Of a stretch of DNA of 64,000 nt, positions 1-10,756 are shown piece by piece (within the stretch, counting starts at the first letter, position 1; each line of letters begins with the position of its first letter). The notes beneath the pieces were generated by a model. That model saw only the letters and a list, made by a program, of their open reading frames with translations, was not told the origin of the DNA and ran no database searches. The stretch is from Argentina anserina (Eukaryota > Streptophyta > Magnoliopsida > Rosales > Rosaceae): NCBI RefSeq assembly GCF_933775445.1, contig NC_065876.1, positions 4,402,001-4,466,000 on the forward strand, read 5' to 3'. A program made the position numbers and the translations under genes.

Positions 1-795
1 TACGGTCTCCGACCACCCATGGCTTGCCCCATACTCCCACACGCGCCGCCTCTAGGCGGCGGTATCCCTCTCCTCCATCCACCTCCGATTCTCCACAAAA
101 ACCTCCAAAATCAACACAACAACATCACAACCCATTCAATTTCACAACCCTTACCTCTATCACGCCGTGGAAGCACCGGAGGATCGCCGACGAGCTCGAA
201 TCAGTCGGTCTTGGCTCGGTGACGTGCAACGCGTCTCCACGACGGCGAGAGACAGTGCGTCGACCTCGGGGTCGACTGCTGGAGGCCGTGCGACGCTCGT
301 AGTGCCGGCGGTGTGGCTCACGGACGCGCGGTGGTGGAGATCGGGGAGGGAGATCGATGGTTTCGGGAGAGAGTGTCGTGAGGGAGAGAGGGAGAGAGAG
401 AGAGAGAGAGGGAGGCGGGCTGAATGGGAGAGAGAGGGTTTCCAATTATGGAAACCCTAATCTCATAAATGTTCTATTTATACGAGTTTCCAAATCGGAA
501 ACTAACTTCCGACGTTAATAACTTTTACGTACGATGTCCGTTTCGAACGTGTCACATATCCACGAACTCGTATCGACGAGCTCTACAACTTTCGTGAAGA
601 AAGTTTTCGCAACCGAGCGACGGAATAAAAGTCGATAAATTCGTTCGGAAACGTAACGTTTTCTTATTAAACGTTCTCAGAACGTTTCCGTTTTTGTAAC
701 ACTTGCAAACAATCAAATTCAATTTAAATGAATTTCAAAACTTTATAGAATTTACTTCAAATCAAATATCGTTTTGAAAAATTGGGGTTATTACA
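1..795 (-). repeat. 3' LTR of the Tekay element, partial
   Basis: Positions 1-795 match 7780-8584 almost base for base. The inner boundary is TGTAATAACC on the minus strand, directly next to the polypurine tract. The remaining roughly 2.2 kb lies left of the window. It carries the same (GA)n tract as the 5' LTR, four bases shorter, and lacks a 6-bp unit near 690. Short open frames in this stretch are LTR sequence, not genes. Confidence 0.95.
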
Positions 796-815
796 ATCTA
801 CCCCCCTTAAAGGAA
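796..815 (-). other. Polypurine tract of the Tekay element
   Basis: On the minus strand a purine-rich run (CCTTTAAGGGGGGTAGAT) ends immediately before the TGTAATAACC that opens the 3' LTR. This is the expected plus-strand priming site. Confidence 0.85.
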
Positions 816-835
816 TTTCGTCCCGAAATTCAAGC

Positions 836-3610
836 TCACTCAACAAACAACTGTGGATATCTGGTCATCATGTCTGACTCTAGCTCCCAAGATGCATCAC
901 CCTCATCATGGTGACTCCAAAGCACCTTGACTAGCTCAACTTTCCTCCGTCGTAGCTTCTTTGTGGATCTATCCAGGATACGAACCGGCTCGACAACAAA
1001 TGTGGCATTTTCCTTCACTTCAATGGTGCTATGATCGATCACATGTGACTCATCTGGTACATACTTCCTCAGCATGGAAATGTGGAAGACGTTGTGAACG
1101 CCCGACATGCTAGTAGGCAAGGCTAGTCGATATGCTAGTTCGCCCACCTTCTCAAGTATTTCAAAAGGCCCAACATACCTCGGTGCCAATTTTCCCTTCT
1201 TGCCGAATCTCACTACACCCCTCATAGGTGAAACTTTCAAGAACACATGATCACCAATCTCAAACTCCACATGTCTCCTCTTCAGGTCTGCATAGCTCTT
1301 CTGTCTACTCTGAGCGGTTCGGATTCTATCCCGAATGATCGAGATCTTCTCAGTGGTTTCCTGAACCACCTCTGGGCCCATCAGTGCCTCATCACCAACT
1401 TCTGCCCAACAGATCGGAGATCGACATGGCCTACCATAAAGTGCCTCATACGGTGCCATGCCAATGCTAGAATGGTAGCTGTTGTTGTAGGCAAACTCAA
1501 TCAATCTCAAATGATCTTCCCAGCTACCCTTGAAATCCAACACACATGCTCTCAACATGTCTTCCATCACCTGATTCACCCTCTCCGTCTGTCCATCCGT
1601 CTGAGGGTGAAAAGCTGTACTCATATCTAAGGTAGTACCCATCGCCTTCTGCAAACCACCCCAGAACTTCGAAATGAAACGTGCATCTCGATCAGAAACA
1701 ATAGAAACTGGGGCACCATGGAGTCTCACTACCTCATCCACATAAAGTTTCCCAAGCACGTCCATTGAGTACTTCATCGACACTGGGAGAAAATGAGCCG
1801 ACTTCGTCAACCGATCGACAATCACCCATATGGCATCGTGACCCTTCTTCGATCTAGGCAATCCGGTCACAAAATCCATAGATATCTGCTCCCACTTCCA
1901 AAGAGGAATAGTCAGTGGTTTCAACATGCCAGCTGGTCGTTGATGTTCTGCTTTCACTTGTTGACATGTAAGGCACTTCGACACAAACTCCGCTACATCC
2001 TTCTTCATACCGTTCCACCAGAATTGTCTGCAAAGGTCCTTGTACATCTTGGTGTTCCCTGGATGGACGGTATAGCGTGAACGATGTGCCGTACGAAGAA
2101 CCTCCTCCCGAAGATCATCACAATCTGGGACACACAATCTTGCCCCAAACCTCAACCCTCCATCGGGTCCAACTCTCCACTCAGAAGGACACTCATCAAG
2201 CGTATCAACTACAAGATCCGCCAACTTAGCTCGTGAGTGTCTATCCTGCGCCTGACCCTGTATGATCCTCGTGATCAATGTGGGTTGCACTGTGACACTA
2301 CCAAGAAAGACCCTTGGTTCTCCTCCCGATGGTACCAAATCAAACTCTGATGCAGCTTCTAGCATGAACCATTCCTGGACCATAAGTGAAGCTACCACGC
2401 CTCTCGGTTTTCTGCTCAAGGCATCAGCCACCACATTTGCCTTCCCCGGGTGGTACTCTAATGTGAAGTCATAGTCCTTGAGGAGTTCCATCCATCTCCT
2501 CTGCCTCATATTCAGCTCCTTCTGTGAGAACAAGTACTTCAAACTCTTATGATCTGAAAAGAGTTGAAATTTCTCACCATACAAGTAATGTCTCCAAATC
2601 TTCAGGGCAAATACAACTGCCGCAAGCTCTAGGTCGTGTGTCGGATAATTCTTCTCATGAATCTTCAACTGTCTCGAGCCATATGCAACAACTCCTCCAT
2701 GCTGCATCAACACACAACCCAAACCTTGGAGCGAAGCATCACTGTAAATGACATAGCCACCACCACTAGAGGGAATCGTCAACACTGGAGCTGTGGTCAG
2801 TCTAGTCTTTAGTTTGCTGAATGCTTCCTCACATGCATCCGTCCACACGAACGGAGTATCTTTCTTGGTCAACTTGGTCAATGAAGATGCGATACTAGAA
2901 ATCCCCTCGATAAACCTCCTGTAGTAACCTGCCAAACCGAGAAAACTACGTATCTCTGTAGGGTTCTTTGGACGGCTCCAATTCTTCACTGCCTCGACCT
3001 TTGCTGGGTCCACTAGTACTCCATCTTTTGAGACAACATGACCAAGGAATTTGACCTCTTCTTTCCAGAACTCACACTTCTCTAGCTTGGCATACAGTCT
3101 CGCCTCCTTCAAGGTCTGCAACACTGTTCTCAGATGCACCACATGTTCTTCTTGTGTCTTGGAGTATATCAGAATGTCATCCACAAACACCACAACAAAC
3201 TCATCCAAGTACGGGCTAAATACTTGGTTCATCAAACTCATAAAGACAGCTGGTGCATTCGTTAGACCAAATGGCATGACGACAAACTCATAATGTCCAT
3301 ACCGGGTCCTGAAGGCTGTCTTCGATATATCTTCTTCCTTCACTCTGAGTTGATGATAACCGGATCTCAAATCAATCTTAGAGAACACCGTAGCACCTTT
3401 GAGTTGATCGAACAAGTCATCAATCCTAGGTAAGGGATACCTATTCTTGATGGTCACCTTGTTCAGCTCTCTGTAGTCTACACATAACCGCAGAGAACCA
3501 TCTTTCTTCTTTATGAACAAAACAGGTGCTCCCCAAGGTGAAACACTAGGTCTAATGAACCCTTGGTCTAATAGCTCATCGATCTGCACCTTCAGCTCCT
3601 TAAGTTCATT
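836..3610 (-). CDS. Tekay pol: reverse transcriptase, RNase H, integrase, chromodomain-like tail
   Basis: This frame continues gag-protease directly after a TAG at 3613-3611. It has no ATG start of its own near the RT N-terminus. Domains in order: RT with the catalytic FVDD box about 140 residues in; Ty3-type RNase H (SDAS, then DLELAAVV, then FSDHKSLKY); a short linker ending DALSRKP; integrase with an H-H-C-C zinc finger (final pair CLTC), a core with [19 protein letters not shown] and the glutamate in GQTERVNQ; and a chromodomain-like C-terminus around [18 protein letters not shown]. All catalytic residues I looked for are present. About 918 residues follow the stop, normal for this clade. 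In most relatives gag and pol are one frame, so the stop is either a recent lesion or a read-through site. Confidence 0.93.
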   Translation of the reverse strand, partial: NELKELKVQIDELLDQGFIRPSVSPWGAPVLFIKKKDGSLRLCVDYRELNKVTIKNRYPLPRIDDLFDQLKGATVFSKIDLRSGYHQLRVKEEDISKTAFRTRYGHYEFVVMPFGLTNAPAVFMSLMNQVFSPYLDEFVVVFVDDILIYSKTQEEHVVHLRTVLQTLKEARLYAKLEKCEFWKEEVKFLGHVVSKDGVLVDPAKVEAVKNWSRPKNPTEIRSFLGLAGYYRRFIEGISSIASSLTKLTKKDTPFVWTDACEEAFSKLKTRLTTAPVLTIPSSGGGYVIYSDASLQGLGCVLMQHGGVVAYGSRQLKIHEKNYPTHDLELAAVVFALKIWRHYLYGEKFQLFSDHKSLKYLFSQKELNMRQRRWMELLKDYDFTLEYHPGKANVVADALSRKPRGVVASLMVQEWFMLEAASEFDLVPSGGEPRVFLGSVTVQPTLITRIIQGQAQDRHSRAKLADLVVDTLDECPSEWRVGPDGGLRFGARLCVPDCDDLREEVLRTAHRSRYTVHPGNTKMYKDLCRQFWWNGMKKDVAEFVSKCLTCQQVKAEHQRPAGMLKPLTIPLWKWEQISMDFVTGLPRSKKGHDAIWVIVDRLTKSAHFLPVSMKYSMDVLGKLYVDEVVRLHGAPVSIVSDRDARFISKFWGGLQKAMGTTLDMSTAFHPQTDGQTERVNQVMEDMLRACVLDFKGSWEDHLRLIEFAYNNSYHSSIGMAPYEALYGRPCRSPICWAEVGDEALMGPEVVQETTEKISIIRDRIRTAQSRQKSYADLKRRHVEFEIGDHVFLKVSPMRGVVRFGKKGKLAPRYVGPFEILEKVGELAYRLALPTSMSGVHNVFHISMLRKYVPDESHVIDHSTIEVKENATFVVEPVRILDRSTKKLRRRKVELVKVLWSHHDEGDASWELESDMMTRYPQLFVE

Positions 3611-5317
3611 CTACCCCATTCTATATGGCGCCTTTGACACAGGTGCTGTACCGGGTACTACATCAATGCAGAAATCTACCACTCTTCGAGGAGGTAGCCC
3701 CGGTATCTCTTGGAACACTTCATCAAACTCAGATACTACCACAATGTCTGCAATAGATACTTTCTGATCCACTGACTCCACATGTGCCAAAACTCCTGAT
3801 CTCATGGCGTTATCCGACTTGAGACAACGATAACGAAACACTGGCTCTCCGGGTCTATGAAAGGACACCACCATGTCAAAACAATCAATCACAGCATGCT
3901 GTGGTCTCAACCAATCAATCCCCAAGATCACATCATAAGTGTGGTCCGGAATCACAATCAACGAAGCAGAGAACTCTCTACTTCCAATCATTATAGGACA
4001 AGCTTTGCAGATTGTCTCTAACTCAAGTGACACTCCAAGGGGTGAAGTGACACATAAGGCATCCCCAAGAGGCGTAGGAATCAATCCTAGCATCTCCACT
4101 ACTGAACTAGCAATGAATGAATGCGATGCTCCCGTATCAAACAACACTCTAGCAAGGTAGTCAAAAAGTGATAATGTACCTTCCACCCCTGTGTCTCGCT
4201 GACCCACTGCGAACACTCTAGCTTGGCCCGCTGGTAGCTGTCTCTGCGGCCGTTCCTGTCTACCCGGAAGTTGTCGGGTACAATCTCGAGCTATGTGCCC
4301 CACTTGCCCGCACCGGTGGCAGCCTGCTCTCTTCGGTTTCGGACATGCTGAGGCGTAATGTCCCATCTCATTGCAGCTATAACACCTCACTGCTGCTAAT
4401 GGTCTGACTGGTGCTGCTCTGATAGCTAGGGGTGGTGCCCTTGTCGGGGCCTGATAGTGGGGTCTGGGCCTCTTCCATGACCTATCCTTCGGCCCTAAGT
4501 GCTCGCTGCCTGTATAGACTGCCTTGCCTTTCCCCTTTGCATCTCTGTTCCCCACATCACCTGCTTGAGTCTTCTCTGCTTCCTCCAAACTCATAGCACT
4601 CTCAAATATCTGCTCCCGTGAAGTCAGGCAAAGGACTGATATCATGGTCTTATACTCTCGTTTCAGCCCACGTAGATACTTCTGAGCTAAAGCAGCCGTA
4701 CCCATAGGCCTGACATACCGATACAGCTGCGAGAATCGAGCATCATACTCTCTAATGGTCATGTCTCCCTGTACCAATGCCAGAAACTCCAACTCTAAGT
4801 CCTCCTGTACTGAGGCTGGAAAATACTTCTCTCGAAATATGGTGGTGAAACCCCCCCATGTGAATGTAGACACATCCACGGTCTGTCTCATGCTCTTCCA
4901 CCAATCTAGAGCATCACCCTTGAGAAAGAATGTAGCTATCTTTCTCTTTTCAATCTCTGTGCACTCCATCATCTCAAAATAAGTCTCCATACCCTCGATC
5001 CAATGGTCAGCTACCATATGATCTAGTCCCCCATGAAAGGTCGGAGCTGACAGTGCACTAATATCCTTGATCAGCTTCAACACTCGACCGTCATCTCTAA
5101 CCGCAGGAGCTGGCTCATCCTGCTCCTCCTGCGGAGCAGCCTCCTCATAGAGGTTCTCCACGTTGCGGACTCGACCTGTGGCCCTACCTCGACCTCGGCC
5201 TACCTGCTCTACCTGTGGAGCAGCCTCCTCATAAAGGTTCTCCACGTTGCGGACTCGGCCTGTGGTCCTACCTCGACCTCGGCCTCTCGCCCGTCCTCGG
5301 CCCTTATCAGCGTTCAT
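3611..5317 (-). CDS. Tekay gag and aspartic protease
   Basis: The first true ATG is at 5317 (MNADKGRGR). The open frame extends seven codons upstream but without ATG. The N-terminus holds an RG-rich stretch and two copies of a VRNVENLYEEAAPQ unit, a small internal duplication. Next is the retrotransposon gag capsid domain (WIEGMETYFEMMEC, then TWGGFTTIFREKYFP). Two CCHC zinc knuckles follow (CYSCNEMGHYASAC and CHRCGQVGHIARDC), then a pepsin-like retroviral protease with the DTGAS active site and the ILGIDWL strand. The frame stops at TAG (3613-3611) where relatives continue into RT. About 568 residues. Gag packages the RNA; the protease cleaves the polyprotein. Confidence 0.92.
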   Translation of the reverse strand: MNADKGRGRARGRGRGRTTGRVRNVENLYEEAAPQVEQVGRGRGRATGRVRNVENLYEEAAPQEEQDEPAPAVRDDGRVLKLIKDISALSAPTFHGGLDHMVADHWIEGMETYFEMMECTEIEKRKIATFFLKGDALDWWKSMRQTVDVSTFTWGGFTTIFREKYFPASVQEDLELEFLALVQGDMTIREYDARFSQLYRYVRPMGTAALAQKYLRGLKREYKTMISVLCLTSREQIFESAMSLEEAEKTQAGDVGNRDAKGKGKAVYTGSEHLGPKDRSWKRPRPHYQAPTRAPPLAIRAAPVRPLAAVRCYSCNEMGHYASACPKPKRAGCHRCGQVGHIARDCTRQLPGRQERPQRQLPAGQARVFAVGQRDTGVEGTLSLFDYLARVLFDTGASHSFIASSVVEMLGLIPTPLGDALCVTSPLGVSLELETICKACPIMIGSREFSASLIVIPDHTYDVILGIDWLRPQHAVIDCFDMVVSFHRPGEPVFRYRCLKSDNAMRSGVLAHVESVDQKVSIADIVVVSEFDEVFQEIPGLPPRRVVDFCIDVVPGTAPVSKAPYRMG

Positions 5318-5501
5318 CACCTTCAAACAACGAAACACTTAGTCAATACTTGTGAAATCTCGAATTCAACTAAAACAGATTCAATAGGTATTAACATGAA
5401 ATTTCAGAATAAGATGAATCATCGAAGTATCAACACGATACTTCTCGGAGGACCAAACCATTAGGTATGGCTCCTAAAACACTCTCGCGTACCCAACGAC
5501 A

Positions 5502-5571
5502 TATCAATACCGAGGAGCATGTGATGGGAGCCCGCCTGCAGTCGGATCATCGCTCCCGGATGGTATTGATA
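5502..5571 (-). other. Stem-loop in the Tekay 5' leader
   Basis: TATCAATACC at 5502-5511 pairs perfectly with GGTATTGATA at 5562-5571. Next inside, GGAGC and GCTCC can extend the stem. It sits between the primer binding site and gag, where retroelements often have packaging or dimerisation structures. The structure is visible in the sequence; the role is inference. Confidence 0.5.
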
Positions 5572-5590
5572 ATCGCCAAATACGCACTTA

Positions 5591-5603
5591 GGCTCTGATA
5601 CCA
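5591..5603 (-). other. Primer binding site, initiator tRNA-Met type
   Basis: The minus strand reads TGGTATCAGAGCC two bases inside the end of the 5' LTR. This is the standard plant sequence complementary to the 3' end of initiator methionine tRNA, used to prime minus-strand DNA synthesis. Confidence 0.95.
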
Positions 5604-6357
5604 ACTGTAACGACCCTAAAATTTCAAGCCTAAAAACTCAAAATTTCAAAGTCGTTAGAACACTAAAACAATTTCAATGAAATCGAAATCATTTAACGTG
5701 CACAGCGGATCATCACTGAGTTCTCAATACAACTCAGAAAACCAATTATTACAAACCAAACATATAATTCAACATTATATCAATTGGAAATGTATAATCC
5801 TCACAAGATAGTCACACCAAATCCTCACGCATGCTGGAGATAAATAACTTCAAGTCCTCTGAGCGGTCCGTCAATTCCCGCTAATCCACACCTGCGGAGT
5901 TATCCACTACATCATCGAATTGGTGCACCGGGATTGTAAACACAAACCCGGTAAGCTTTACAGCTCGTATGAGTAAAATGAAAATATATAACTCGCATAT
6001 CAATATATACGAAAATCCACAAATCAAACAAATATAAATGCACTCATGAGTCAGTGGACGGCCCATCTAGTTGTCCCAAAGAAAAAGAAGCGCTCATGAG
6101 AAATTAAGTAACCCTTCTGGTTACCCAAATGCATTTATAATACGGGTACCAAGAACGCTGGTACACATCTGTTACCCCTCTCGTAATACACGGCCGATAT
6201 TGGATAGCCACCCGCTACCCAACATCCAAAACAATCTGAGTACCCATGAGCAGATAACCACCCGTTACCTCACATGCAGTACTAAGGCAGACAGACTAGA
6301 GCTCTAACTGTATCGTAACTTTCGCCCGGCCAAAGGCTAGGTTCCGACTTGCCAAAC

Positions 6358-6557
6358 ACGTAAAATAATCTCACATCATATTGTACCAAATCAAGTCCGA
6401 AGACAAATCAACATTTTAACAATCTCAATGTTAAAATCACGTACAATAATCTCACATCATATTGTACCAAAAATCAAGTCCGAAGACAAATCAACATTTT
6501 AACAATCTCCATGTTAAAATCACGTACAATAATCTCACATCATATTGTACAAATCAA
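6358..6557. repeat. ~83-bp tandem repeats inside the 5' LTR
   Basis: A unit of about 83 bp starts near 6358, 6441 and 6524. Each contains the inverted pair GTACAATA/TATTGTAC and the inverted pair ATTTTAACA/TGTTAAAAT around CGAAGACAAA. A more diverged copy occurs near 6725-6815. The solo LTR holds the same array at about 14404-14600. Confidence 0.8.
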
Positions 6558-7264
6558 AATCACATGCTCGATATATAAATCTCGTCATCAAAATGACATA
6601 AATCACGATAAAATCATAACAGTATAATATATAGCAAACTATATATATATATGTACATATTTACCATTTATACAATATATATATATAATCCATTATATCA
6701 TATACATGTCATATTTCATAAACACGTCCGAAGACAAAACTCGTCCGAAGACAAAACATTTTAACAAACTCATGTTAAAACCATGTACAATAATCACACC
6801 TCATATTGTACAAATTAAATCACATGCTCAATATTTAATTCTCGTCATCGAAATGACAAATCCCAATGAATTTATAACAGTATATAATATAGCAAACTAT
6901 ATATATATGTACTTATTACCATTTATACAATATATATATATATAATCCACTATATCGTATACATGTCGTAATTCAATATTAAAAACTCTTGTAAAATCTT
7001 GAATCTCCGCAAGGGTAGATTCGTAAATATGTGAGATTTTACTCACCTTATTGACTTGAGCGTAATCCCACAATTCCCGATGATAATTCCTTTCCTCGGT
7101 TTAACGATCACCTTGAAAAGATAAGAAAAGAATTTAGAATCGTTTCGTAGCCTTTAAATGCCGAAACAGTAATAATCTGTTACTGTTCAGCAATTTTCGG
7201 TTTTACGAAGTTACTGTTCAGAGGTACTATTCACTGTTACTATTCCCGGATACTGTACAAATAT

Positions 7265-7465
7265 GCAATTAATACGTATTTCTGTATGTATAAATACTGT
7301 ATACATATTTCTGTACGTATAACTACTGTATACATATTTCTGTACGTATAAATATTATATACGTATTTCTGTTCGTATAAATATTAATATGTATTTCTGT
7401 ACGTATAAATATTAATACGTATTTCTGTACGTATAAATATTAATACGTATTTATGTACGTATACG
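7265..7465. repeat. TACGTA minisatellite in the 5' LTR
   Basis: About seven copies of a 28-31-bp unit built around ACGTATTTCTGTACGTATAA. The solo LTR has nine copies in the opposite orientation (13520-13770), so copy number varies within the family. Confidence 0.85.
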
Positions 7466-8256
7466 TACGATTTAAATGTAAATACAAATTCAGTAAATAA
7501 AATTTACTAAATTACCCTTTTACAAAATTACTTTTTACATTTACTGAAAATAATTTATATTTACATTTACCGAAGGTAAAATTTAATTACATTTACCGTA
7601 GTAAATAAAAATTACATTTACATTTACCGTACACAGTAAATTACCAAAATACCCTTCTGTCAAAACTGTTCCCACCGCCGCACGTGGCGGCGCGTGGGGC
7701 CCACGCGCCGAGGCTAACCACGGCGCGTATCACGCCACCGCCACCTCCAAAACCACCCTCTTCCTTCCCTCCACCTTCCTACGGTCTCCGACCACCCATG
7801 GCTTGCCCCATACTCCCACACGCGCCGCCTCTAGGCGGCGGTATCCCTCTCCTCCATCCACCTCCGATTCTCCACAAAAACCTCCAAAATCAACACAACA
7901 ACATCACAACCCATTCAATTTCACAACCCTTACCTCTATCACGCCATGGAAGCACCGGAGGATCGCCGACGAGCTCGAACCAGTCGGTCTTGGCTCGGTG
8001 ACGTGCAACGCGTCTCCACGACGGCGAGAGACAGTGCGTCGACCTTGGGGTCGACTGCTGGAGGCCGTGCGACGCTCGTAGTGCCGGCGGTGTGGCTCAC
8101 GGACGCGCGGTGGTGGAGATCGGGGAGGGAGATCGATGGTTTCGGGAGAGAGTGTCGTGAGGGAGAGAGGGAGAGAGAGAGAGAGAGAGAGAGGGAGGCG
8201 GGCTGAATGGGAGAGAGAGGGTTTCCAATTATGGAAACCCTAATCTCATAAATGTT

Positions 8257-8265
8257 CTATTTATA
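8257..8265 (-). promoter_or_regulatory. Candidate TATA box of the Tekay 5' LTR
   Basis: TATAAATAG on the minus strand. The solo LTR has TATAAAAAGG at the equivalent place, which supports a conserved LTR promoter. Confidence 0.55.
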
Positions 8266-8584
8266 CGAGTTTCCAAATCGGAAACTAACTTCCGACGTCA
8301 ATAACTTTTACGTACGATGTCCGTTTCGAACGTGTCACATATCCACGAACTCGTATCGACGAGCTCTACAACTTTCGTGAAGAAAGTTTTCGCAACCGAG
8401 CGACGGAATAAAAGTCGATAAATTCGTTCGGAAACGTAACGTTTTCTTATTAAACGTTATCGGAACGTTTCCGTTTCCGTTTTCGTAACACTTGCAAACA
8501 ATCAAATTCAATTTAAATGAATTTCAAAACTTTATAGAATTTACTTCAAATCAAATATCGTTTTGAAAAATTGGGGTTATTACA

Positions 8585-9751
8585 TTATGTAACGTTTCTT
8601 ACCGGTTTATTATACAACTAGGTGACCGACAAAACAAGTGAATGATTTACTTTTGGTATTGTGGAAATTACGCTCAGGAAAAATATGGTAAGTACATCTC
8701 ACTATGATGAATCTACCCTTGACGGTGATTGATATTTACGTTTTAGTTAAAAGATTGATCTATGACATGTATATGATATAGTGGGTTGTGTATGTGTATA
8801 AATGGTAAATACGATACATATATATGAGTTGCTATATTATATATTGTCACATTGTTATTTCCAAATGAGTTTTATTATAGCACCAGTATTTATTTTATTT
8901 GAGCAAGAGTCGCTTGGTTGTTGTATAATAACATGTGAGGATTGTATTGTACGTGATTTTAATTTTGAGTCATGTTAAAACGTTTTTCTGTCTTCGGACG
9001 TGTTGGCAGTATCGGAACCAAGCCTTTTCCGGGTGACAGTTACGATTCAGTTAGAGCTCTAGTTTGTCTGCCGGTGTACTGCATGAGGGGTAACAGATGG
9101 GTTATATGGGTCTTATGAGTACCCATATTTTTGTGATATTTGGTAGCATATGGGTTGCCCAGTATCTGACGGCGTACTGCATGAGGGGTAATAGATGGGT
9201 ACATTGATCTCATGAGTACCCGTATTATAAATGTAATTTGGGTAAACAGATGGGTTGCCCGATGTCTCATTAGTACACATATTTTCAGATATTATTGGAC
9301 ATCTAGATGGGTCGTGCTGTGTCTTATGAGTGCATTTATATTTATATGTCATCTGTATTTTCTTTTGTATACGATGTGTGTTATATTGTTAGTTTACTCA
9401 CACGAGCTGTAAAGCTTACCATATTTGTGTTTACAATCCCGATGCACCTATTCGATGGTGTAGAGGATAGTTCTGCATGTGCGGATTAGCAGAATTGGAG
9501 GGTTTTCACTGAAGATTGTCGAAGTTTAATTATTCGAGTTGTGGTGAGGATTAAGCGGATTTTGCATTTCCATTTATTATAATATTTGAATTATAAACTG
9601 GTTTTGTAATAATCAAATTGATTGAGTCGTACTTTGAACTCAGTTCGATACGCTATAACTATAAGATGATTTCAAACTATTTGAGATAGTTTTAGAGTTT
9701 TTCATGGTTTCGATTTCGAGTTTTTTCACTTGAAATTTCGGGGTCGTAACA
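8585..9751 (+). repeat. Decayed, 5'-truncated LTR related to the Tekay family
   Basis: From about 8660 the sequence follows the last 1.4 kb of the solo LTR with many differences: GGAAATTACGCTCAGG, then TCTCACTATGATGAATCTACC, then the run ending in GGGGTCGTAACA at 9751. Only the 3' half is present. It begins exactly where the intact Tekay element ends, so that element may have inserted into it, leaving the other half left of the window. Confidence 0.75.
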
Positions 9752-9954
9752 AGAGTAGATTTAAGTATTTATTTCGGGTTTCCATCTCTCCCCTAGCTTA
9801 CACACTCGATCGAGTGTTATTAATTTTCTATGTAGCCACACTGATATAATTGGGTAAAATCCCATGGATCAAACATTTGTGTATGTTATCAACGAAGTTT
9901 TGTTCTAGTAGACAACGTTAAAGTCCGAAGATTTGCCTCAGCTATATACATGAG

Positions 9955-10748
9955 TATGGGTGGGCACTGGACGTGATGAGGCTAATCTCATGTCCCGTCC
10001 CATTCATTAAGTTCGGGACGGGATGATGACGAGATTTGTGTTTTTAAAAGTTCGTCCCATTCGGGATCGGGATGAGACCGGGCATATCCCACCTTCTCGG
10101 ACTTTAAATAATAAATACTTAATTTACTACAAATAAAATTTAGAAACTAATTATTGTAATAGAAGAAACATATAGATTGTTCCAAATTTCCTTCATCATT
10201 TACTTTGATACCATGAGTTTAATTATTATACAATTAAATTAATCATTTGAATTATAGCGTTATAGATATCGTACATAAAAATTCTAGTGTTATCATACAC
10301 AAGAAACAAATATGATTATATCTTATATATAATATTATATAGGTTATGATTGCTAAATTCATAGAAATTTGCAATATACAAATCGTTTTTATTTATATCA
10401 TTTAACTCGAACTATATATTAACGAGAAAATTAACCGTAACTTGTTTATCTTTAGGAAATGAACCAAGGTCCAAGATTCATTTTTTGAAGTTAGTCATTT
10501 CCTTAGCAAATGCATCTAAGATGTTCCCATAAATTATAAATGTATGATGATGATTAAATATTTGATGAAATTTAAAACGAGACAGGACGAGACGAAGCGG
10601 GATATAAATTATTCGTCCCATGTCCCGTCCCACTATTATGAAACGGGACGAAATCGGGACGGGACATACGTTTTTAGACCTCCGTCTCATCCCATTCCTA
10701 TAAATTTCGGGATGAGATCGGGATTTCGGCTTTTTATGTCTGCCCCTA
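9955..10748. mobile_element. Non-autonomous hAT-type element (794 bp)
   Basis: It is flanked by perfect 8-bp target duplications TACATGAG (9947-9954 and 10749-10756), the hallmark length for hAT. The ends are TATGGGTGGGCAC and GTCTGCCCCTA, imperfect terminal inverted repeats. Both subterminal regions are packed with CGGGACGGGA/TCCCGTCCC motifs, and the middle is AT-rich. No transposase is visible. The right end matches the left end of the 39687-40245 element, so the two are the same family in opposite orientations. Confidence 0.88.
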
Positions 10749-10756
10749 TACATGAG

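Larger units (their letters stand above)
1..8584 (-). mobile_element. Tekay/Del-type chromovirus (Ty3/gypsy LTR retrotransposon), nearly complete
   Basis: Read on the minus strand this is a 5' LTR (8584 to 5606), primer binding site, gag-protease, reverse transcriptase, RNase H, integrase with a chromodomain-like tail, polypurine tract, and the start of the 3' LTR (795 to 1), which the window edge cuts. Both LTRs start TGTAATAACCCC; the complete 5' LTR ends GGGTCGTTACA. The order PR-RT-RH-INT is that of Ty3/gypsy. The long LTR (2979 bp) and C-terminal chromodomain-like segment fit the Tekay/Del clade. The 795 bp shared by the two LTRs differ by about 7 substitutions plus a 4-bp and a 6-bp indel, so the insertion is recent. 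At 1.3e-8 substitutions per site per year, an assumed rate, that is roughly 0.3-0.4 million years. A single TAG breaks the polyprotein. Confidence 0.95.
5606..8584 (-). repeat. 5' LTR of the Tekay element, complete (2979 bp)
   Basis: On the minus strand it runs from TGTAATAACCCC (8584) to GGGTCGTTACA (5606). A candidate TATA box (TATAAATAG) lies at 8265-8257, about 320 bp into the LTR. Downstream are a (GA)n tract, a GC-rich leader-like stretch (7680-8180), a TACGTA minisatellite (about 7265-7465) and ~83-bp repeats (about 6358-6557). The base after 8584 begins TTATG, the expected right-hand copy of a 5-bp target duplication. The left copy is outside the window. Confidence 0.93.

Noticed and set aside
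1247..4982. Plus-strand frames across the gag-pol region
   Set aside because: They lie opposite clear retrotransposon domains on the minus strand.
7684..8206. Overlapping open frames in the LTR leader (also 19-460 and 12665-13329)
   Set aside because: They are GC-rich LTR sequence with GA/CT runs, open in several frames at once, and repeat in every LTR copy. No protein similarity.
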